A DNA stretch of 64,000 bases from contig NW_024881870.1 of the NCBI RefSeq assembly GCF_019059575.1, positions 1 to 64,000 of the forward strand, given 5' to 3'. Positions within the stretch are counted from its first letter, which is position 1, and each line of letters begins with the position of its first letter. The position numbers were made by a program, and so were the translations under genes. Below are positions 58,508 to 64,000 of this stretch, in pieces. The notes beneath the pieces were generated by a model. The model was not told the origin of the DNA, did not search any database, and saw only the letters and a program-made list of their open reading frames with translations. The stretch comes from Amphibalanus amphitrite. Lineage: Eukaryota; Arthropoda; Thecostraca; Balanomorpha; Balanidae.

Positions 58508-58561
58508 GAGGAGGCATTTGTGAGCGACACAAATGCCTCCTCTCACTCACAAAAGTGAGTG
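58508..58561. repeat. Two adjacent small perfect hairpins in the intron
   Basis: GAGGAGGCATTTGTG with its complement (15-bp arms, 5-nt loop, 58508-58542), followed by CACTCAC/GTGAGTG (7-bp arms, 4-nt loop, 58544-58561). Confidence 0.85.
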
Positions 58562-59254
58562 GTTGGTTGGAATAAAATCGGGCCCTGCAACCTTGTGCGC
58601 ACTGCATGCACGCAAATTCCTCAGGCCCCTCCCCAAGGTAGTTTATGTTTACCTAACAGGCGGCAGATTCAGTATGTGACTGGGCATTTCAAATTGATGG
58701 CCTCGTTTGAAGCCCGTTTCTGTAATCAGCGTGCTGATCGCCGCCTGAATGCCGAATTTGCCGCCATTCTGCCGCCGCGGCCCACGCCGCCGGCCTAACA
58801 CAGTTGAGCGGCCTTCAATCGGAGGAGCGCCGCAGCGGCTCTTCGGCTCCCCTCGACGCGACGGTCCGCCACACCTCGATGGGAAGAGTAAACCGTACAG
58901 TACGGCAGTCAAAGTGTCAGCAAAATGGAACAGTATAACTTGTGGGCCTTTCTGCTTGGACTCAGGACTATTTGAACTATTGCTGATATTTTTGTCACAA
59001 TTTTTGCGAAAAGTAGAAGTTTAGCGCTACATATTATTTGATTATACTTTATGAACGGATAAACAATAAACGGCGTATGCATTCTGATCTTCAACTACCT
59101 GGCGGCGCAGTTTCTACCGTGCAGCTAGCACTTGGAATAGCCACATGTGACTCAGTTTCATGTGATACATTGGTAGCGTACGGAGTCGACATTTTATGAT
59201 GTAATAGGTATGATCTATTTTAACTATTTTATTGCAGCATTGTGGTGTACTTTT

Positions 59255-59342
59255 GCATATTATGTAACTGACGTGGGTACCAGAAAATCCATCTTATGGA
59301 GGATCCGAATAAACTATCTGTATCTGTATCTGTATCTGTTCT
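59255..59342 (+). mobile_element. 3' tail of a non-LTR retrotransposon
   Basis: The motif TATGTAACTGACGTGGGTACC, then GATCCGAATAAACTATCTG and three to four further TATCTG repeats, resembles the AATAAA-plus-microsatellite 3' end of arthropod CR1/L2-like elements. A related TATGTAACTGA occurs at 29653, before the fragment's C-terminal frame. Only the end survives. Confidence 0.5.
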
Positions 59343-59536
59343 CTCTATCTACCTTTATTGGTCCCCTTGGGCTGTATTTGCGTTTCTGACAGTCGAGCAA
59401 AGCCTCGTTCGTTAACCACGACATATGACCGCGATCACGGGGTCACTATAGGGATGCCCTTCAAGGTGCTATTTTAGAAAACAGAAGGTGAATTTGTGCA
59501 GGGCTGGTATGTAACTACGTCGGATCTACGTCTCAC

Positions 59537-59615
59537 CTCTGAGTGGCAGCACGAGCGCCAGGACTGCGCCCGACTGCAGACAGAACAGGATCCACACCAG
59601 ACTGGACGGCATCAT
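59537..59615 (-). CDS. Neuropeptide precursor, signal-peptide exon
   Basis: ATGATG at 59615-59610 opens 26 codons ending ...VLPLR plus one base. Two Met, PSS, then a hydrophobic run (LVWILFCLQSGAVLALVL) make a classic signal peptide. The exon ends CTCAGAG/GTGAGA, a strong splice donor. Its single overhanging G joins the AT that begins 56908 to make an Asp codon, giving a 270-residue prepropeptide. CCTACCGCAG directly before the ATG could be an acceptor, so a 5' untranslated exon probably lies further upstream (above 59616). The first Met was chosen as start; the second is equally possible. Confidence 0.87.
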
Positions 59616-62600
59616 CTGCGGTAGGACAGGGCTCACTATCACTTCAATAACATGCTGAAGGTCCATTCAAAGCCGCAGAGATAGTCAGTAGGTTAAACGT
59701 CAGACAGCAGAGTACAAGCTTCTGGACAACTTATTGTATCAAAACTGGTAACAATGGTCAAACTGTTTGTCTCAAACGACATTTCAGTGACTTTACACCG
59801 GGGCGTGATCGGCCCGAGCTTCGAAACTACATACGTTAAGATTTGACAGGCATCAGATTATCAGATTATTGGTGGGTAGTCTAGCCTTGTTTTGAACATT
59901 CCCAGAGCTGAAATAGACATGTGCATAATTCGATATAAAGCTCTTAGAAATAATGATTTAGCATATAGTGGTAGGTTTTTTCATCTTAAAGTCAAATCGG
60001 GTATTCTTTTTCTTTTTAATGGATGACTCGAACATGTGTTAATTCATTTTGATAGTATTTTGGTGCCAGCCAGATGATCATGTGGCTTTGGCTAGTCACA
60101 CATTTAGAACACTAACAACTCTGGGGAATGGTGCATTGCCTTGGTTATCAAGCATCCACAAAGCAAATTGCCCCTTCTGTATGTCAGGGTCCAGGAACTG
60201 GCGAGTATTCCTCATCGTAAAATGAGGGATGCTTAACAATTCATTGTCTTATTTCCGCCATGCATATGAAATTCGGTCCATGTTTTATGCGTCCTGTAAG
60301 CATAAACAAGGCACGACAATCAGTATGATGATACTCGCAACCATCAACAGATGTATTGCACGTGCATTTAGCACAGTGAAGTACACACTATACGTGACTA
60401 CAAGGACAAACTGGAAACGCTGATATTGTGCAAACGACATCATCAGCACTTATGAACTACCGCCCCATTTAAAACGACGGATGGTCCCCCAGCAAAGCAT
60501 GGCCAGTAAATTCAGAAGTAACTGTGTGTCCGGCATTCCATTAAATAAACCGTTTAATATCGGTCATCCTCCAGCCGCAGCTGACGGATCGTTCCCTGAC
60601 GGTCGTTCGCTCCGTCTCACTGTGCAAGGAATACAGTGCAGAGGTCACACAAAAGAAGGTCACCGGTGCCCATTATGCCTGTGGCGTTGCCGCGCGCGGG
60701 GGCCGGTATCTGCGAGCCTCTGTGCCTAGGCGGACGGTACGCGTAACGACCCGCAGGATCCAGCTCATCACGGCGGCTCGCCAGCATTACCGAGAGCATT
60801 TTCCCGCCCGCGGAATGGATCGGATGGTTTGCTGTAATGCCGGAGCGGACAACCCCATGGCAGGGCCTCCTTGCAGACGGGTTAGCAGCCTAATGTCGCT
60901 TAATGGGATGTCCTGTCCTCGGGCAGGCTAAGGTCGATGTCTGCAGGGCCATTTCCTGCACTTACAGGCGAAATTCGAACCAGCTGTGTCTACTTGCTAG
61001 AAAATGGCATTCCCGGTAGGTTGACAGTATCAGTGGCCCACTTGGATTAAGTAGTGAAGTGTTTTAAGATCTCTAACAATGTGCTGAGACAATTAAGTTA
61101 AGGCTGGAGGTCTCTCCGAGAATGGCACAAACCTTCAGGCACAGTTGGAGTAATGACCCGTTATCTGTTTGAATAAAACTTTGATAGTCTTACTGTTTGA
61201 CGAGATAGTTCGTGAGCCATTCTTGAGTCTTAACTTTCCGTAAGCTTTGTTAGTGACTTGTTCTCATTGTTATGATGGGCTTATTCCGCACATGCAATGA
61301 AACGCCATCCGCTCGACCAACGGTCTCGTAAATGTTTGCAACTAAATACCTTGATCGCTCCACCGAAACGCTCTTTACGAGAATGGGTCGTCATCAGCAG
61401 CCTCTTATTTCGACATGAGTAGGAGCAAAACTATCTTTTCCAATCAGTTACTAAGTGCTGCTCGTTTGCCTCATGATAGGCTGTGGCAGGTCACTCAATT
61501 ACACGCTGTCCCTGGGTTCCATCGGCTGGTCAATGACCTTGTCCTGATCTGGTGCGATATATTTTCTTTCTTGTAAGGACACTAAGCCAACATGTTAACG
61601 CCCACAAATGCTGGGCTCTGCTCCTGCCTCCCCACAACCCAAGCGCTGGCGAGAAATGGTGCAACGTAATACCTTAAGGTGCAACTTATGTATACTCGAA
61701 CCCAATGGGTTGGAATAATATTCAGCTCTTCGATGCAGTTCCCAGTCATCTTTACTCCAGCGGCATTGACGTTAGGGACTTGAGGCTGGAAAGCACCAGA
61801 AGTGCTTGCATAGTGGGCCGCCATCCTAACCTTTCGGCCACTTTAACCGGTCAGCGGCTAGTTTGGTCGATCGACCCGATACGTGGTGGACTGTTTTCCC
61901 TGGAGAGCTCGGCTGCTTTATTCACTTCTCTCTTAAATCCCATGGGGAAGCAATAGCTCAAAGGGAAAGGAGTTAGCTATTGGCGCAGAAAAGTGCGTGA
62001 TTGATTTATATACCATCGTAGGTTGTTTTTAGTGAATCTGAGTTGTTGATGGATTACATAGTGCATCAGACCAGGCAGCATAATCCATAGAATACTCGAG
62101 CGCGATGTTTGTACAGTGATTTCAAATTCACCTAGAATGTTTTACATGTTTGTGTGTGTGTGTTTTTAAGGCAGCCAGAAACCAAATCTAGTTAGTTTAA
62201 TTCCAGGTAGGTACCAGTGTTTGCCAGTTGGAACGAAATTGCAATGCATGAGGCTCATTAATTCGTGTCTTGCGCCAAGTGTTATGGTATTCCATTGTTT
62301 TCATGAGACATTAGATAGCGTAACTCTTCAGCTGTTTTGTAGAAGCACAAGTACGGCCCTCCAGGTATTAAGTGGTTGTTGCCAGCATCACAATAAACGA
62401 TCTGCATTTATGAATATGTCTAGTGTCTGTTGAAAACCATTGCCGAAGTGTGTGCACGAACCATCTTCTCATTTCTATTGAGTCGTTTTAGAGGAGTGTC
62501 TCTGTCATTCGAAGTTATTACACCAAAAGCACATAGGCTAACCAACCACTCTTTTGCTGGAGGGCCGTACCTTTCAAATGACCTTTCAATGCATATTTCA

Positions 62601-62734
62601 CATTAAAGAATGCCAGAATAAGACTCGTATACCACTAAGACATCACTTCTCACAGATCGGGAAGAACCACCTATAAAAGGACATGAAGCTTATTCCACCC
62701 ACCAGACCTAAATGGGGTCTTTTATGTCCTTCCA
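59616..62734. other. Upstream of the neuropeptide gene; no other gene recognised
   Basis: Should contain the promoter and perhaps a 5' untranslated exon of the neuropeptide gene, but I could not place them. Open frames here are short and unsupported. A (GT)n tract lies at about 62150-62164. Confidence 0.5.
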
Positions 62735-62738
62735 TTAA

Positions 62739-63943
62739 CCCGGCACCGCCTAGGCTATTTCCGTACCCACATCAGCCTGGGGGGGTCGGATCCGACCCCC
62801 CCTGTTATCTCGAGAACCAATGGTCGTATCGAGCCCCGCGAGGCGGCGTTCGAAAGGTCTCTACGAGACCTTCCCAAAGCACTCTTAAGATTTTAAGATT
62901 GAGGTCAACTTTCGGGTCAAGGTCAGGTCAAAGGTCAAATTCAGGGGTTTTGCATGATTAGGCTTACGGACAGCGGAATCGATAGCTGCTGCTCGAAACT
63001 CACCACAAATGACCTCAAAGACCTAGTGAAGGTACCATGTGCGTATAGGGGTCATACTAAGTACGGGTCAAGGTCAGGTCAGGTCACGAAAGGTCACGGT
63101 TTTCACTTTCTGCTACATGGGCGTGCGACACATGTTTTATGGCTTATTTTTGACGCCAAATCCGATGGTAATGGTTATATGTGACCCCACGTCACTGTGC
63201 TGGTGATAAGTGTGCATTGAAAGCATAAAAAATCGTTTATACCATACATAACTAAACGAGGGCTAAGAAAAAAGTCAATTTTTCAACTTTTTATTTTTGA
63301 CATAAAAATGCACTTTTCTAGACCAGCTTTGTCCCAGAAATCTAGTGGTGCCATTTGTTTTCACATGCGATGTTCAGAAGTGCCTCTAATTCGCGAAAAT
63401 GCTGATGACGTCACCATGCCCTATGCATGTTGGAGCTATTTTTTACAATTTGGGGGTCAAAAATCAAGATAAAAAGTTGAAATTTGGGACATCTAATGTT
63501 CTAATAGAGCTCTATAACATATATTCCGGTTTTTTGGAAATTCTCAAAATTTTGGATTTTATTGGCTGTTTTCCAAAAAATATAGTTTTTTGAGTTTTTA
63601 GGGGTGAAAAACGCATTTTATGGAAAATCCGAGATAGCCATTTTAAAGAACTCGTTGAGTTGCGTCTTTTCATGTCCTTAATTTGCAATTTGCTTAAAAC
63701 CTCGATTTTTGGGGATCTTTTAAACATTTACCATTTTTTGACTGAAAACGCCATGTAGTTACATCACTAAAATCGATATATCTCAGAAATTTTTGAAATT
63801 TTTTTCTTAAAAATTGCACAGGAGACGTCAAATTGATGGGGGAGAAGGTATGCGAAGTTTCAAGTTGATAGCGCAAGCGGTTCATGAGCTATTCAAGAAA
63901 AACGGAGGGGGGGTCGGATCCGACCCCCCCAGGCGGTCGCGGG
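62739..63943. mobile_element. TTAA (piggyBac-like) element, copy 7
   Basis: 1205 bp, flanked by TTAA (62735-62738 and 63944-63947). Ends: TTAACCCGGCACCGCCTAGG left, TTAACCCGCGACCGCCTGGG read inwards from the right. A G-run, TCGGATCCGA and C-run hairpin lies at both ends with the same core; a short insert of about 25 bp separates tip and hairpin on the left. The body has AGGTCAAAGGTCA and TCAAGGTCA motifs. No coding frame. Confidence 0.92.
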
Positions 63944-64000
63944 TTAAGTCTCCATTCCTCTCCATCTACCGCAGTGCCTTCATATCGCTCCATTTACTAC

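Larger units (their letters stand above)
56909..59536 (-). other. Intron of the neuropeptide gene (2628 bp)
   Basis: Donor GTGAGA (59536-59531) and acceptor TTTGTCCCACAG (ending at 56909), phase 1. Inside are tandem small hairpins at 58508-58561 and a non-LTR-type tail at 59255-59342. No other coding exon is visible; an alternative exon cannot be excluded. Confidence 0.85.

Overview
The window is eukaryotic nuclear DNA, most likely from an arthropod and probably a crustacean. The evidence is spliced coding sequence with consensus GT/AG borders, a secreted peptide precursor of arthropod type, long GA/CT microsatellites, CpG-rich islands, and a dense mix of piggyBac-type TTAA elements, hAT-like elements with 8-bp target duplications, a BEL/Pao LTR element and several non-LTR retrotransposons. 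The species cannot be fixed from the sequence. There are no operons, CRISPR arrays or bacterial features, and most open frames in the window are chance frames or lie inside repeats.

Only one host gene is well supported. It lies on the minus strand at 59615 to 56175: a signal-peptide exon (59537-59615) joined in matching phase across a 2628-bp intron to a large exon (56175-56908). Together they encode a 270-residue prepropeptide with eight Lys-Arg sites and four related copies of a GFYDD-type peptide. The peptide family is not recognised with certainty; a distant resemblance to orcokinin/orcomyotropin is proposed.

Layout: 1-12989 is mostly non-coding, with GA, CT and polypurine tracts and a CpG-rich block near 11.9-12.7 kb. 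At 12998-16144 is a giant palindromic element built of about 153-bp tandem repeats in two opposed arrays, with an 8-bp target duplication. At 20509-22727 a TTAA element holds an internally deleted BEL/Pao LTR element. At 23222-24459 a 467-bp TTAA MITE and a truncated non-LTR element share a locus with a paralogous empty site. At about 26.9-34.5 kb is a minus-strand I-group non-LTR retrotransposon (endonuclease, reverse transcriptase, RNase H) whose RNase H domain is split by a 2820-bp DNA transposon. From 36.5 to 47.0 kb are nested TTAA and hAT-like elements, a tRNA-derived SINE and a 77-bp perfect hairpin. At 48.05-49.40 kb four retroposon copies stand head to tail. At 54448-55941 a hAT-like element with a nested TTAA element lies just downstream of the neuropeptide gene; another TTAA element (62739-63943) lies upstream of it.

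The most unusual theme is the TTAA (piggyBac-like) family. At least four complete copies, and three diverged or truncated ones, are packed with AGGTCA/TGACCT nuclear-receptor half-sites, including perfect DR1 pairs and TCAAGGTCA extended sites. Each complete copy carries a G-run/C-run hairpin just inside each end, and the hairpin core is matched between the two ends of an element but differs between elements. Two such elements bracket the peptide gene.
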